NCBI RefSeq assembly: GCF_003667575.1
Contig: NZ_RCUY01000013.1
Coordinates: forward strand, 1 to 64,000
DNA: 64,000 nucleotides
Source: Mycetocola lacteus
GTDB lineage: Bacteria; Actinomycetota; Actinomycetes; Actinomycetales; Microbacteriaceae
Direction of reading: 5' to 3'
Part shown: one piece after another, positions 17,755-27,098 of the stretch
Layout: every line of letters begins with the position of its first letter
How positions within the stretch are numbered: position 1 is the stretch's first letter
Position numbers and translations under genes: made by a program
The notes under the pieces: generated by a model
Told to the model about the DNA's origin: nothing
Database searches by the model: none
The model's input: only the letters and a program-made list of their open reading frames with translations

Positions 17755-18882
17755 CTAAACCTCTTCGGGGCGTTTTTGCTGGGCCGGGATGGCGGGGGTG
17801 TTTTCGCCGTTCCAGACCGAGATGATGCCCCAGGCGACCGCGGCGATCGGCACAGCCAGGACGGCACCGATGATGCCGGCGATCAGCGTGCCGGCGGTCA
17901 GGGCGAGCAGCACCACCAGGGCGTGCAGCTTGAGCGAGCGGGCCATCAGGACCGGCTGCAGGAAGTTCCCCTCAAGCTGGTTGACCAGGACCACGATACC
18001 GATCACGATGATCGCGGCCACCGGACCATTGGCCACCAGGGCCACCAGCGCGGCAATCGCCCCGGCCAGTGTTGCACCCACGATCGGAATAAACGCCATG
18101 ATGAACACCACCACGGCCAACGGCAGCGCGAGCGGAACGCCCACGATGGCCAGACCGATCCCGATCCCGATCGCATCCACGGCAGCCACAGCGGCGGTCC
18201 CGCGGAAGTAACCGCCCAGCACGCTCACGGTTTTGTCGCCGACCCGGCGCGCACGCTCATAGCCCTCACCGGTGAAGGGACGCAGCAGGAACTCCCAGAT
18301 CTTCGGGCCGTCCTTGAGGAAGAAGAACAGCACCACGATCATCAGCACCAGCCCGGTGAAGAAGCTGGTGGCCGCCGAAACCCCGGCCAGGGCACCGTTG
18401 CCAAACTGTGCGCTGGTGAGGAACCCGGTGATGGAGTCCTTGAAATCATCCAGCTGGTCGTCGGAAATGGTGAAGGGCAGATCCTTGAGGTAGCCCTGGA
18501 GCGCACTCAGGCCGTCGGAGGCGGAATCGACCAGATCATCCCACTGGCTCTGCACAGCCCAGACGATCAGCCACACCACGGTGCCGAGGATGATCACGAT
18601 GGCCAGCAGCGCGATCCACGTGGCCAGCATCGTATGGATGCCGCGACGGCGCATCCACGAGACAAACGGTGAAATCGCGGCCGAGAGAATCAGGGCGAGG
18701 AGCACCGCGATCAGGATCACGCTGACCTGGGACACCAGATACAGCACCGCGGCCACGAGCGCGAGCACCACCAAAACCTGCAGGCTGCGGGTCGCGACCC
18801 GGCCAAACCCGTCGGTCCACAGCGTGGGCTTTTTCGGAATCGGCGCAGCCTGCGAGGACCGGCGACGGGAAAACAGGGGCAT
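17755..18882 (-). CDS. AI-2E family transporter-like membrane protein
   Basis: A 375-residue permease-like protein with about eight hydrophobic segments and a central soluble stretch (about residues 110-160). The GlyXXX-rich VFIMAFIPIVGATLAG and LVNQLEGNFLQPVLMARSLKLH stretches are characteristic of the family. Members are annotated as AI-2 exporters or Na+/H+ antiporters; the substrate here is unknown. GGAG lies seven bases upstream of the ATG. The C-terminal tail is short and charged. Confidence 0.88.
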   Translation of the reverse strand: MPLFSRRRSSQAAPIPKKPTLWTDGFGRVATRSLQVLVVLALVAAVLYLVSQVSVILIAVLLALILSAAISPFVSWMRRRGIHTMLATWIALLAIVIILGTVVWLIVWAVQSQWDDLVDSASDGLSALQGYLKDLPFTISDDQLDDFKDSITGFLTSAQFGNGALAGVSAATSFFTGLVLMIVVLFFFLKDGPKIWEFLLRPFTGEGYERARRVGDKTVSVLGGYFRGTAAVAAVDAIGIGIGLAIVGVPLALPLAVVVFIMAFIPIVGATLAGAIAALVALVANGPVAAIIVIGIVVLVNQLEGNFLQPVLMARSLKLHALVVLLALTAGTLIAGIIGAVLAVPIAAVAWGIISVWNGENTPAIPAQQKRPEEV

Positions 18883-18957
18883 ACGGGTGCTCCGTTCGAT
18901 AGGCTACGGCATCCACACCCATCACGATCTGGATGCCCGGGCTGTCACGTCAGGCTG

Positions 18958-19095
18958 TCACGTCTGCGTCCGGGAAGCAAGGATGCGGCGGGCGCGTTCC
19001 TGGTTACGCCGCGCGCGATCACGCGGCCCGCGAGCATCCGGAAGGCACGATTCGCCGGGCTGCGAGTCCTCGATCAGGCACCGCACGGCCGGCAC
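18958..19095 (-). CDS. Possible small arginine-rich ORF
   Basis: A 45-codon frame from a GTG at 19095, in the same frame as, and directly after, the stop of the acetyltransferase gene. It reads like coding sequence by third-position GC and ends RRNQERARRILASRTQT. It could be a small protein, a readthrough extension or the remains of a longer gene. No family is recognised. Confidence 0.2.
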   Translation of the reverse strand: MPAVRCLIEDSQPGESCLPDARGPRDRARRNQERARRILASRTQT

Positions 19096-19119
19096 CGCGG
19101 CGAAGCCGCCAACCGGGGG

Positions 19120-19635
19120 TCAGGCCCCGGGCTGCGGGATCTCGCGTTGGAAGAAACGCACCCCGACCCAGCGGTCAAACTTATACCCGACCCGAGCCAG
19201 TGCACCGGCATCGGTGAATCCGAAACGGCGGTGCAGGGCCAGGGAGGCTTCGGTCCCCTCGTCGGTGATCACCGCGATCATCTGGCGCAGACCGGCGGCG
19301 GCCGAGGCATCCAGCAGCGCACCGAGGAGAAGCGACCCGAGCCCCTGACCGGCGGCGGCCGGGTCGAGATAGATCGAGTGCTCGACGGTATAGCGGAAGG
19401 CCGACTTATCACTCCACGGGTTGGCCACGGCGTAGCCGAGCACCGCGTTGGTGTCCGTCTCGACCGCGACCAGGAACGGGAGCCCGGCCGCATCCGCCCG
19501 CGCGATCCGCGCCTCCCAGTCGGCGACGGGACGCGGCACCTCGTCAAAGGTGATCGTGGTGGTGGCCACATAGTGGTCGTAGATCGCGGCGATGCCGGGG
19601 GCATCCTCCGCGCGAACGGGACGAAGCGAGATCAT
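19120..19635 (-). CDS. GNAT acetyltransferase, phosphinothricin N-acetyltransferase-like
   Basis: A 171-residue GNAT protein transferring an acetyl group from acetyl-CoA. The sequence follows the PAT/Bar/MddA subgroup: an early AAIYDHYVATTTITF, then YTVEHSIYLDP and the CoA loop GQGLGSLL. Substrates in this group are phosphinothricin, methionine sulfoximine or related amino acids. TAGAAT (19642-19647) lies 6 nt before the ATG and includes the stop codon of ung, so this gene has its own leaderless promoter inside the end of ung. Confidence 0.85.
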   Translation of the reverse strand: MISLRPVRAEDAPGIAAIYDHYVATTTITFDEVPRPVADWEARIARADAAGLPFLVAVETDTNAVLGYAVANPWSDKSAFRYTVEHSIYLDPAAAGQGLGSLLLGALLDASAAAGLRQMIAVITDEGTEASLALHRRFGFTDAGALARVGYKFDRWVGVRFFQREIPQPGA

Positions 19636-19644
19636 GGGGAAATT

Positions 19645-20532
19645 CTAGAACAGGGTGTCCTCGGGGAGCGACCAGTCCACGGGTTCTTGTCCCGCCGCGA
19701 CCAGCGCCGCATTCGCCGCCGAGAACGGCCGAGACCCAAAAAAGCCGCGCGAGGCCGATAGCGGACTCGGATGCACACCCTCGATCACCGTGGTCCCAGC
19801 CAGTGCGGGGGCCAGAGTGCGCGCATCGTTACCCCAGAGGATCGCGACCGGTGGCTGCGGGAGCGCCGCCAGGACCGCAATCGCCCGGTCGGTGAACTCC
19901 TCCCAGCCGCGACGACGGTGGGACCCTGCTCGTCCCGGGGCCACGGTTAACACCCGGTTGAGCAGCAGCACGCCGCGCTCGGCCCAGGCCGAGAGGTCGG
20001 CCGAGGCGGGCGGGGTGATGCCTAAGTCGGTGTGCAGCTCCCTGAACATGTTGGCCACGCTGCGCGGGATCGGGCGCACCGCGGGATCGGCCGAGAAGGC
20101 CAGGCCCACCGGGTGTCCCGGAGTGGGATAGGGGTCCTGCCCAACTATCAGCACCCGGGTGTGCGCGGGCGGACGGGCAAACGCCCGCAGTACCAGCTCG
20201 GGCGCGGGCAGAAACTCCGGCTCTTCCGCCAGGCTCGCGACCGCCCGCGCATACGCCTCCGCGGCCGGCGCGAGCGCCGCAGCCCACTCGGGGTGCAGCA
20301 GCCCACGCTCGGCCGCGGAAGAAAGCGTTGCAGGCAGCAGCACATTGTCGGACTCAGGCGCCGGGTGCAGCAGCCCACGCTCGGCCGCGGAAGAAAGCGT
20401 TGCAGGCAGCAGCACAGTGTCGGACTCAGGCGCCGGGTGCAGCAGCCCGCGCTCGGCCGCGGAAGTAAGCGTTGCGGGCAGCAGCCCGTGCCCGTCCGAC
20501 GAAGCGGGCGTTGCCGGGAGGCTCAAGCTCAC
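19645..20532 (-). CDS. ung: Uracil-DNA glycosylase with a repeat-expanded N-terminus
   Basis: A 295-residue family 1 uracil-DNA glycosylase that removes uracil from DNA. The water-activating motif [17 protein letters not shown] (131-147, D133) and the DNA-intercalating [13 protein letters not shown] (254-266) are intact. Ordinary bacterial enzymes have about 220-230 residues. The extra length is a 24-residue tandem repeat (residues about 17-80) built from the natural [13 protein letters not shown] start. The GTG start overlaps the stop of the upstream gene (GTGA), implying coupled translation. Confidence 0.93.
   Translation of the reverse strand: MSLSLPATPASSDGHGLLPATLTSAAERGLLHPAPESDTVLLPATLSSAAERGLLHPAPESDNVLLPATLSSAAERGLLHPEWAAALAPAAEAYARAVASLAEEPEFLPAPELVLRAFARPPAHTRVLIVGQDPYPTPGHPVGLAFSADPAVRPIPRSVANMFRELHTDLGITPPASADLSAWAERGVLLLNRVLTVAPGRAGSHRRRGWEEFTDRAIAVLAALPQPPVAILWGNDARTLAPALAGTTVIEGVHPSPLSASRGFFGSRPFSAANAALVAAGQEPVDWSLPEDTLF
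20291..20485 (-). repeat. 72-bp in-frame tandem repeat in ung
   Basis: Units start at 20291, 20363 and 20435 on the plus strand: two full 72-bp copies and a 51-bp part, nearly identical. Each encodes [20 protein letters not shown] plus SDNV or SDTV. Being a multiple of three, the expansion lengthens the N-terminus without breaking the frame. Confidence 0.92.
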
Positions 20533-21254
20533 GCGCCGCGGGTGGAGACCGTGACGCCGTGCTCGGAACCGATGACCTGCCACAGGCTGCCCTTGCCCAC
20601 AACCTCGAGGCGGCCGTCGGCGATGATCAGCGCGGTCTCGGTGTCGATTCCGATACCGCCGGGCACCAGCGCGCCCTCGGTTGCGGCGACCAGACGGCCG
20701 AGGCTGCCGGTGGCGGCGGGGGCGGTCACGACGCTGAGGTCGAGCAGACCGAGGCCCTGGGCCACGGTCACCTCGTCCAGACCGAAGCCGTACTCCTCGG
20801 GGCTCACCGGCACTCCGCCGATCCGCCAACCGCCGATCAGGGCCTTCTCGGCGGCCACGATCGCGCCCGCCCCGATGCCCAGGTAGGGGGTGTCGGCAGC
20901 CACGCGACGACGGATCTCCCCGTCGATCGGGGCCAGGGCCGCACGCACGGCCTCGGGCTCGCCATCCACCACCACGATGGCGCTGGCAACCGCGATGGCC
21001 TGCAGGTCAAAGGTGTCGGAGGTGGTGACCACGCTGAAGCGTGCATCCCCCTCACGGTGAGCGGCCTCGACCAGCTCACGCGCCTGGTTGGCCGCGGTGT
21101 CCCCCACCGCGAGCACCACGATGCGGGTGTCTTCCCCGGCCTGGCTGCGCACGTCGGCGATGAATCGGCCCCACAGCTCCGCACACAGGCTTCCGGCCGC
21201 GGCGGCGGTTCCAGCCGCCGGTACGCGAAGCCCACCGGTCAGATAGATTCCCAT
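20529..21254 (-). CDS. Peptidase S51/cyanophycinase-like protein lacking the nucleophile
   Basis: A 241-residue protein with a class I glutamine amidotransferase-like (peptidase E/cyanophycinase) fold. At the nucleophile elbow, where relatives have GxSAGA, it reads GIGAGA (126-131): the catalytic serine is Gly128. It therefore probably does not hydrolyse peptides and may have a binding role. AGGAG lies nine bases before the ATG at 21254. It is translationally coupled to ung. Confidence 0.65.
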   Translation of the reverse strand: MGIYLTGGLRVPAAGTAAAAGSLCAELWGRFIADVRSQAGEDTRIVVLAVGDTAANQARELVEAAHREGDARFSVVTTSDTFDLQAIAVASAIVVVDGEPEAVRAALAPIDGEIRRRVAADTPYLGIGAGAIVAAEKALIGGWRIGGVPVSPEEYGFGLDEVTVAQGLGLLDLSVVTAPAATGSLGRLVAATEGALVPGGIGIDTETALIIADGRLEVVGKGSLWQVIGSEHGVTVSTRGA

Positions 21255-21351
21255 TGTTTGTATCTCCTGAAGATTGAGGTTTGCCGGATGGGTCGCATCC
21301 CGCCTGTTCAACCGTAGCTCGCTCCCGCCGTAATCCGAGGACTCGGTTGGG

Positions 21352-21365
21352 CATGCCGCGGCATG
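21352..21365. promoter_or_regulatory. Perfect palindrome upstream of the MFS exporter
   Basis: CATGCCGCGGCATG is a 14-bp perfect inverted repeat ending 18 bp before the -10 TACTAT of the MFS gene, near its -35 region. It is a candidate repressor site; no regulator gene is adjacent. Confidence 0.35.
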
Positions 21366-21395
21366 AACCCTCGACTTTACCCCTACTATTTCGAC

Positions 21396-22952
21396 ATGGT
21401 CGAATTACAGGGACGTTTTGCCCGAAAGGGAGGCCGGGCGCTGGGCGTCACCGCCTCGCTGATCGGTTTTTTGGTGCTGGTGGAAATCTGCAGCGGCATC
21501 ATCCAGGGCTACTACATTCCCCTGGTTCCCGACATTGTGAAGCACCTGGGCATCCACGATGCCGACTTCAACTGGTTTGAGGCCTCGCAGCTGCTGCTCA
21601 CCGCCATCGTGGTGCCGATCATGGCCAAGCTTGGCGACATGTACGGGCATAAACGCATCCTGCTGATCGCCACCGTGTTTACCGCGATCGGAAGCTGGGC
21701 GCTGGTGGCCGCCGACTCATTCTGGGTGTTCCTGGGTGCCTGGGCGATCCAGGGGTTCTTCTCGGTGTGGCTTCCGCTGGAAATCGCCCTGATCTTTGAC
21801 CGCGGCCGCCGCACCGGCAGCGCCGCCGGAGATACCCGCCGCGCGGCGGGCCTGCTCGTGGTGGCGCTGGAGCTCGGTGCGATCCTCGGGGCGCTCGGTG
21901 GCGGGCGCATCTTTGAGGCGCTGGGTGGGGATGTTCCGACCACCCTGGCGATCCCGGCCATCGCGGTCACCCTGGTGTTTTTTGTCATTCTGTTTGGGGT
22001 GCGGGAGTCCGAGCCGCTGCCCGAGAAGCGCACGCTGGATCTGACCGGGTTTGTGCTGCTGAGCATCAACATCGCGCTGATCACCGGCGGGCTCTCGCTG
22101 CTGCGTCTGAACGGCGTGGAGACCTGGTGGGTGTGGATCCCGATCGCGCTGGGCATCATCGGCTTCTGGCCGTTTGGCCGCTATGAGCTCAAGCAGAAGG
22201 ACCCCGCCATCGACCTGCGTCTGATGCGTCAGTCGCGCATGTGGCCGGTGCAGCTCACCGCGGGCCTGGTGGGTATCAGCGTACTGGGCGCGCAGGTGCC
22301 GCTGAGCACCTACGCGGGCACCCCGCGCGAAAACGGCTACGGGCTGGGGCTGCCCGCCGGACAGCTCTCGCTCCTGATCGGTGCCTATCTGATTTCGATG
22401 ATCATCGGCGCGATCCTGTTCCCGATCGTCTCCAAGCGGGCGACCCCGCGAATCGCGCTGATCGCCTCGGCGATCTCGGTTGCGGTGGGCTACCTGCTGC
22501 TGATCCCCTTCCACCTCGAGGTGTGGGAGGTGGTGATGTGCATGATGATCGCCGGGGTCGGATCGGGTGCCCTGGTGGGTGCGCTGCCCGCCGCCGCGGC
22601 CGCCGCCGCTCCCCCGGGCCGCACCGGCATTGCCTCGGCACTGACCAGCACGTCCAAGACCATCGGAGGCTCGTTCTCCTCGGCGATCTTCGGCATCGTG
22701 CTGATCGGCGGCGCGGCCACCACGGTGACCGCCGGCGCATCCTCGCTGGCCGGATACATGACCGTCTGGGCCGTGTGTGGCCTGTCGGCCGCCGTGGCCG
22801 TGGTGCTGCTGCTGTTTGTGCCCAAGCTGTCGTTCTCGGATGCACCGGAGGGCGGTGCACCGGACGATGGTGCGTCCGAGGGCGGTGCGCCAGCGGAAGC
22901 CGCCCCAGCAGAAGCCGCCCCAGAGGGCGACACCCCCGCCGACGCACGCTAG
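21396..22952 (+). CDS. MFS transporter (drug:H+ antiporter type)
   Basis: A 518-residue major facilitator with 14 predicted helices. The conserved loop 2-3 motif reads AKLGDMYGHKRILL. Substrate unknown; the length and helix number fit the DHA2 multidrug group. The C-terminal 45 residues are a hydrophilic Ala/Glu/Pro/Gly tail of repeating EGGAP and AEAAP units. TACTAT (21384-21389) lies 6 nt before the ATG at 21396, so this start is preferred over an ATG 11 codons upstream without a site. Confidence 0.85.
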   Translation: MVELQGRFARKGGRALGVTASLIGFLVLVEICSGIIQGYYIPLVPDIVKHLGIHDADFNWFEASQLLLTAIVVPIMAKLGDMYGHKRILLIATVFTAIGSWALVAADSFWVFLGAWAIQGFFSVWLPLEIALIFDRGRRTGSAAGDTRRAAGLLVVALELGAILGALGGGRIFEALGGDVPTTLAIPAIAVTLVFFVILFGVRESEPLPEKRTLDLTGFVLLSINIALITGGLSLLRLNGVETWWVWIPIALGIIGFWPFGRYELKQKDPAIDLRLMRQSRMWPVQLTAGLVGISVLGAQVPLSTYAGTPRENGYGLGLPAGQLSLLIGAYLISMIIGAILFPIVSKRATPRIALIASAISVAVGYLLLIPFHLEVWEVVMCMMIAGVGSGALVGALPAAAAAAAPPGRTGIASALTSTSKTIGGSFSSAIFGIVLIGGAATTVTAGASSLAGYMTVWAVCGLSAAVAVVLLLFVPKLSFSDAPEGGAPDDGASEGGAPAEAAPAEAAPEGDTPADAR

Positions 22953-22961
22953 CCTAAACAC

Positions 22962-22997
22962 AACAACGGCCCTCCCCACTCGGGGAGGGCCGTTGTT
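22962..22997. terminator. Bidirectional terminator between MFS and nucleoside hydrolase
   Basis: A perfect 16-bp stem (22962-22977 with 22982-22997) around a 4-nt loop lies between converging genes, only 10 bp after the MFS stop. Confidence 0.85.
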
Positions 22998-23002
22998 CGT
23001 TA

Positions 23003-23896
23003 TTAGCCCTTGGCGGCGCCGGCGATGCCGATCGCGGTGACGATCTCCTCGCCCACGGCCACGCCGTCCACATCGGTGGCCACCCGCACGGTTCCGGCGG
23101 CATCGAGGTGGAACAGGCTGCGGCCGTCCTCCTCGCCGCCCTCGATCATTTCGATCCGGCCCTGCGGGGAGAACCCAAACAGGTCGGGACGGGTCATCGT
23201 GAGCACGGTCACCGGGTCGTGCGGCACGTTCCAGGTCTCGTTCCAGTAGTCCCACCACTGCTGCACGTCGGCGCGCAGCGCGGCACCGAGCTCACCCGAG
23301 CGGCCGATCTCCTCCAACTGGTCGGCACGGATCTCGATCTTCCGGGTCACCTCCAGCCCGGTCACGGTGGTGGGAATCCCGGCGCCAAACACGATGTTGG
23401 TGGCGGTGATATCGCTGCGGAAGTTGTGCTCGGGTTCGGTGCTGGTGAACGCACCACCCATGATCCACAGGTGACGCACCGAGGAGGCGAAGTCCGGGTG
23501 GGCCTGGATCGCCGCGGCAATGTTGGTCAGCGGACCGATCGCGATCACGTCGATCTCGCCCGGACGTGCGGTCACGGTGTCCACCAGGAAGCGGATCGCC
23601 TCGCCCTCGTGCACGCTCTCGCGCTCGAGGTTCGGGTGCAGGCTCCCCTCGTGTCCGGGCCACCACACCTCGCGGCCGGACATGGTTTCGCGCAGCCCCG
23701 AGTACACGGGGATATCGCGGCCGGCCATACCGGCCAGGCGCCGTGCGAGGCGTCCACGCAGCAGGGTGTCGCCGTAGACGGTGGTCACGCCCAGCAGGGT
23801 CACGTTGGAGGTACCCAGCAGCTGGGAGAGAGCCAGGGCGTCATCAACATCGGAGCCGATATCGGTGTCGAGGATGACGTGGTGAAGCGAGGTCAT
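23003..23896 (-). CDS. Nucleoside hydrolase
   Basis: A 297-residue inosine-uridine-preferring nucleoside hydrolase that splits ribonucleosides into base and ribose. The N-terminal calcium-binding cluster DTDIGSDVDDALAL is intact, as are AIGPLTNIA and the IMGGAF segment. GAAGGA lies eight bases before the ATG at 23896; the open frame continues upstream without support. It is the last gene of an operon with an ABC importer, which suggests the importer takes up nucleosides. Confidence 0.9.
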   Translation of the reverse strand: MTSLHHVILDTDIGSDVDDALALSQLLGTSNVTLLGVTTVYGDTLLRGRLARRLAGMAGRDIPVYSGLRETMSGREVWWPGHEGSLHPNLERESVHEGEAIRFLVDTVTARPGEIDVIAIGPLTNIAAAIQAHPDFASSVRHLWIMGGAFTSTEPEHNFRSDITATNIVFGAGIPTTVTGLEVTRKIEIRADQLEEIGRSGELGAALRADVQQWWDYWNETWNVPHDPVTVLTMTRPDLFGFSPQGRIEMIEGGEEDGRSLFHLDAAGTVRVATDVDGVAVGEEIVTAIGIAGAAKG

Positions 23897-23940
23897 GAAG
23901 GGGTTCCTTCTGGGTTGAAGCGGGTGTCGGGCACGGGGGG

Positions 23941-24798
23941 CTACTTGAGCCCGGACGTGCTCACCGACTGAATGAAGTAGCGCTGGCAGATCATGATGAT
24001 CAGCAGCGGGATGAGGGTCAGGATGACCGAGGCTGCAAACATCACGCCGTAGTCCACGTTGAACTGGCCCTGCAGGTTGGACAGCGCCACCGGACCCACG
24101 ATGTGGTTCTGATCGGTGCCCATCAGCAGCGGCCACATGTACGCCTGCCATTGGAAGAGGAACAGGGTCAGCCCGGCACCGATCAGCGCCGGCCTCGAGA
24201 GCGGCAGGTAGATCCGGCGGAACACGCCCCACCAGCCCAGGCCGTCCAGGCGCGCGGCCTCGACCAGCTCGGTGGGGATCGCTAGGAAGAACGTGCGGAT
24301 CAGGAAGATCGCCATGCCGTTGCCGATTCCCGGGAGAATCAGGCCGATGAACGTGTTTTGCAGGTTCCAGTCGCGGAACATGTCCGCGAGCGGAATCGCG
24401 ATTGCATCAAACGGGATCAGGAAGGAGAGGATCACGATGCCAAAGATCGCCCCGCGTCCGCGGAACGGAATGGCCGAGAGCCCGAAGGCCGCCATCGCGC
24501 AGATCAGCAGACCCGCCACGACCGTGACCACGCTGATGAACAGCGAGTTGCCGATTGCCCGGCCCAGGTCCCCGCTCAGCAGCGTGACGTAGTTGTCGAG
24601 GTTGGGACTCAGCGTGAAGAAGGTCTGCCAGCTCAGCGGGTTGAGGAAGGCGAAGGTGTCGCTGCCCGGACGCAGCGAGTTCACCAGCGTCCACCACAGC
24701 GGCAGCAGGAAGGCCAGCCCGATCAGGGCCCCCACCAGCGAGAGCAGCAGATAGCCGGTGCGCAGTCGGCGCGGACGCCGGGTCACGGTCGCACTCAT
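23941..24798 (-). CDS. ABC importer permease (MalG type)
   Basis: A 285-residue CUT1-type permease with six helices. The EAA loop reads EAARLDGLGWWGVFRRIYLP, contacting the ATPase. It is coupled (ATGA) to the MalF-type permease upstream. Sugars are the usual CUT1 cargo; the linked nucleoside hydrolase suggests a ribonucleoside. No ATPase gene is present, so a shared MsiK-like ATPase is likely. Confidence 0.88.
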   Translation of the reverse strand: MSATVTRRPRRLRTGYLLLSLVGALIGLAFLLPLWWTLVNSLRPGSDTFAFLNPLSWQTFFTLSPNLDNYVTLLSGDLGRAIGNSLFISVVTVVAGLLICAMAAFGLSAIPFRGRGAIFGIVILSFLIPFDAIAIPLADMFRDWNLQNTFIGLILPGIGNGMAIFLIRTFFLAIPTELVEAARLDGLGWWGVFRRIYLPLSRPALIGAGLTLFLFQWQAYMWPLLMGTDQNHIVGPVALSNLQGQFNVDYGVMFAASVILTLIPLLIIMICQRYFIQSVSTSGLK

Positions 24799-25745
24799 GC
24801 GGCGTCCTCACTCTTGAGCAGGCGGAACTGGACCGCGACAATCGCCAGGGTCAGCAGCACCAGGATGATGACCTCGGCCTGGGCCGTATTGAGGTCCCCG
24901 AGCGTATAGGCGCGGTTGAAAATATCGTGCATGAGCAGGTTTGTTGATCCCTCCGGGCCCCCCTTGGTCAATATCTGAACCGGTGCGAACACCAGGAAGT
25001 TGGACACCGTATCGGCCACCAGCACAAAGGCCAGCGGGCGGCGCACCAGCGGGAAGGTGATCGTCCACAGCTGACGCCAGGCACTCGCCCCATCCAGGGA
25101 GGCGGCCTCATACAGCTCGGTGGGGACGTCGTTGATGCCGGCAATCAGGAACAGCATCCAGTAGCCCACCCCGACCCAGCTGAGCAGCACCATGATCGCG
25201 GTGAGCGACTGGGTGGGCGAGGTGAGGAAGGGCTGCGCGGGCAGGCCCAGCATCCCCAAAAACGCGTTGCCCAGGCCGTCGGGACGGTAGATGACGCTCC
25301 AGATGACCGCGGAGACCGCGGGCGGAACGGCGATCGGCAGGATCACCAGCGAGCGCCAGAATCCCGATCCCGCCGCCCGCCGGGTGTACAGCACCGCGAG
25401 CAGGAACGCGATCGCGACCTGCACCGGGTTGATGATCACCGTAAAGAGCAGGGTCACCAGCAGTGAGCCGATGAAGTCGGCGCTTGAGAACAGCTCAACA
25501 TAGTTGTCGAGGCCCACGAAATGTTCACCCCCGGAGAGGATGCCACCACCCTGCAGGCTCTGCCAGAACGCGACCACCGCGGGGGCGAGGCGCAGCAGCA
25601 CCAGGCCGATCAGCGCGGGCGAGAGGAACGCCAGCGCGACCAGCGTGGGCCGCCAGACCAGGCGGGAGCGCCGGCGCGGGCGCCGCGTCCTCGAGAGGGA
25701 GGACGCGGTGCCCGGGCGCTGAATGCGTGCGCCGGGTGCGGTCAT
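24795..25745 (-). CDS. ABC importer permease (MalF type)
   Basis: A 316-residue CUT1-type permease with six helices after a basic N-terminus. The EAA loop reads EAASLDGASAWRQLWTITFP. Its start overlaps the end of the binding-protein gene and its end overlaps the MalG-type gene, so all three are translated in series. Confidence 0.88.
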   Translation of the reverse strand: MTAPGARIQRPGTASSLSRTRRPRRRSRLVWRPTLVALAFLSPALIGLVLLRLAPAVVAFWQSLQGGGILSGGEHFVGLDNYVELFSSADFIGSLLVTLLFTVIINPVQVAIAFLLAVLYTRRAAGSGFWRSLVILPIAVPPAVSAVIWSVIYRPDGLGNAFLGMLGLPAQPFLTSPTQSLTAIMVLLSWVGVGYWMLFLIAGINDVPTELYEAASLDGASAWRQLWTITFPLVRRPLAFVLVADTVSNFLVFAPVQILTKGGPEGSTNLLMHDIFNRAYTLGDLNTAQAEVIILVLLTLAIVAVQFRLLKSEDAA

Positions 25746-27031
25746 CGCAACTTTTTCCAGGCGGCTTCGATCTGGGACTGGGCGTCCTTCAGGCGTGCCT
25801 CCACCGGGGAGCCGTTACGAATGTCGGCGAAGGCCTTGTTCATCATCGACTCGAACTGCACATAGCCCACCGAAACCGGACGCGGGACGGCGGTGTTCTT
25901 GATCTCCTCGGTGATCAGATCGGCGACCCCGGCGCTGTGGGTACCGCCGAGGGCCTCGAGAGTCGGCAGGTACTTGGCCTGCGCCTCGGTGTTGGCGGGG
26001 ATGATCGTGGTCTTCTCGGTGGTGGCGAGGTTACCGGCGGGGTTCAGCGCGGCGAACTCCAGGAACTTCTTGGCGGCATCCTTGTGATCCGAGGCGGGAT
26101 TGATGCCCCAGGACCAGGAGCCGTTGGGGGTCACGGCCTTTCCGCCGGCAAACGCGGGCATCGGGACGACGCTCCAGTTGAACTTGGCGTTCTCGGCGAA
26201 CTTGCCCACGTCCCACGGCCCACCGATAAAGAAGGGCACGTCGCCGTCGGCGAAGACCGGGCTGGTCTGGAATCCGCCCACCCCACGCGGGGAAACGTTG
26301 TTGGAGTAGAGGTCGGCGTACCACTGCATGGCCTTGGTCCAGCCGGGGTTGGTCACATCGGCGGTCAGCATGTCCTTGCCGGTGATGCCCGAGCCGCCGC
26401 CGAGGGATTCGGCGAGGGGCTGCAGCTGGTAGTACCCCTCAACCTGCTCGAACAGCAGGCCCCACTTGCTGCCGGCGGCCTGTGCGGCCTTACCGGCGTC
26501 CACCGTCTGCTCCCAGGTCCAGCGATCGGCCGGGTTGGCGCTGGGGGCGGCGATGCCGGCCTTGGCCAGGGCGTCGTTGTTGACAAACATCATCTGGGTG
26601 GAGTTCCAGACCGAGAGCGCCCAGAGCTTGTCCTGGTACACGTTGACCGAGTACTGCTCGGGGGTTGTGGCCTTCTTCGCCTGGTCCTTCAGATCGCTGA
26701 GGTCCTCAAGGAATCCCTGCGCGGCGAGCTGGGACACGTTGGGCTGATCGACCGTGTAGACGTCGATGTCCTTGTCCTTGGCGGCCAGCCGCTGCTGCAG
26801 CGTGCTGGAGAGCTGGTCGAAGGGCACCTGGGTGTACTTCACGGTGGTGCCCTTGTTTTCGGCCTCGAAGGCGGAGATGACCGGGGCGAAGGTGGCCGGG
26901 TCCTCGGCACCGAGAAGCTTCACCACGGAACCATCCGCGGAACCGGAATCACCCGAGCTGGCCGAGCAGCCGGAGAGTGCGAGCGCCGCGGTGGCCGACA
27001 GGGCTACCAGCGCGAGGGAGACACGCCTCAT
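25742..27031 (-). CDS. ABC importer solute-binding lipoprotein
   Basis: A 429-residue extracellular binding protein of the CUT1 class. It has a lipoprotein signal peptide with the lipobox LSGC (Cys at about residue 21) and a Ser/Gly-rich linker. The start at 27031 has AAAGGA eight bases upstream. It is the first gene of the uptake operon, divergent from a LacI repressor. Confidence 0.9.
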   Translation of the reverse strand: MRRVSLALVALSATAALALSGCSASSGDSGSADGSVVKLLGAEDPATFAPVISAFEAENKGTTVKYTQVPFDQLSSTLQQRLAAKDKDIDVYTVDQPNVSQLAAQGFLEDLSDLKDQAKKATTPEQYSVNVYQDKLWALSVWNSTQMMFVNNDALAKAGIAAPSANPADRWTWEQTVDAGKAAQAAGSKWGLLFEQVEGYYQLQPLAESLGGGSGITGKDMLTADVTNPGWTKAMQWYADLYSNNVSPRGVGGFQTSPVFADGDVPFFIGGPWDVGKFAENAKFNWSVVPMPAFAGGKAVTPNGSWSWGINPASDHKDAAKKFLEFAALNPAGNLATTEKTTIIPANTEAQAKYLPTLEALGGTHSAGVADLITEEIKNTAVPRPVSVGYVQFESMMNKAFADIRNGSPVEARLKDAQSQIEAAWKKLR

Positions 27032-27098
27032 GTGAGGAGTCCTTTCACGAGAGTGAGGGGTGGTGTGAACTTCAGGGGGGATCATCCACACCACCCGG

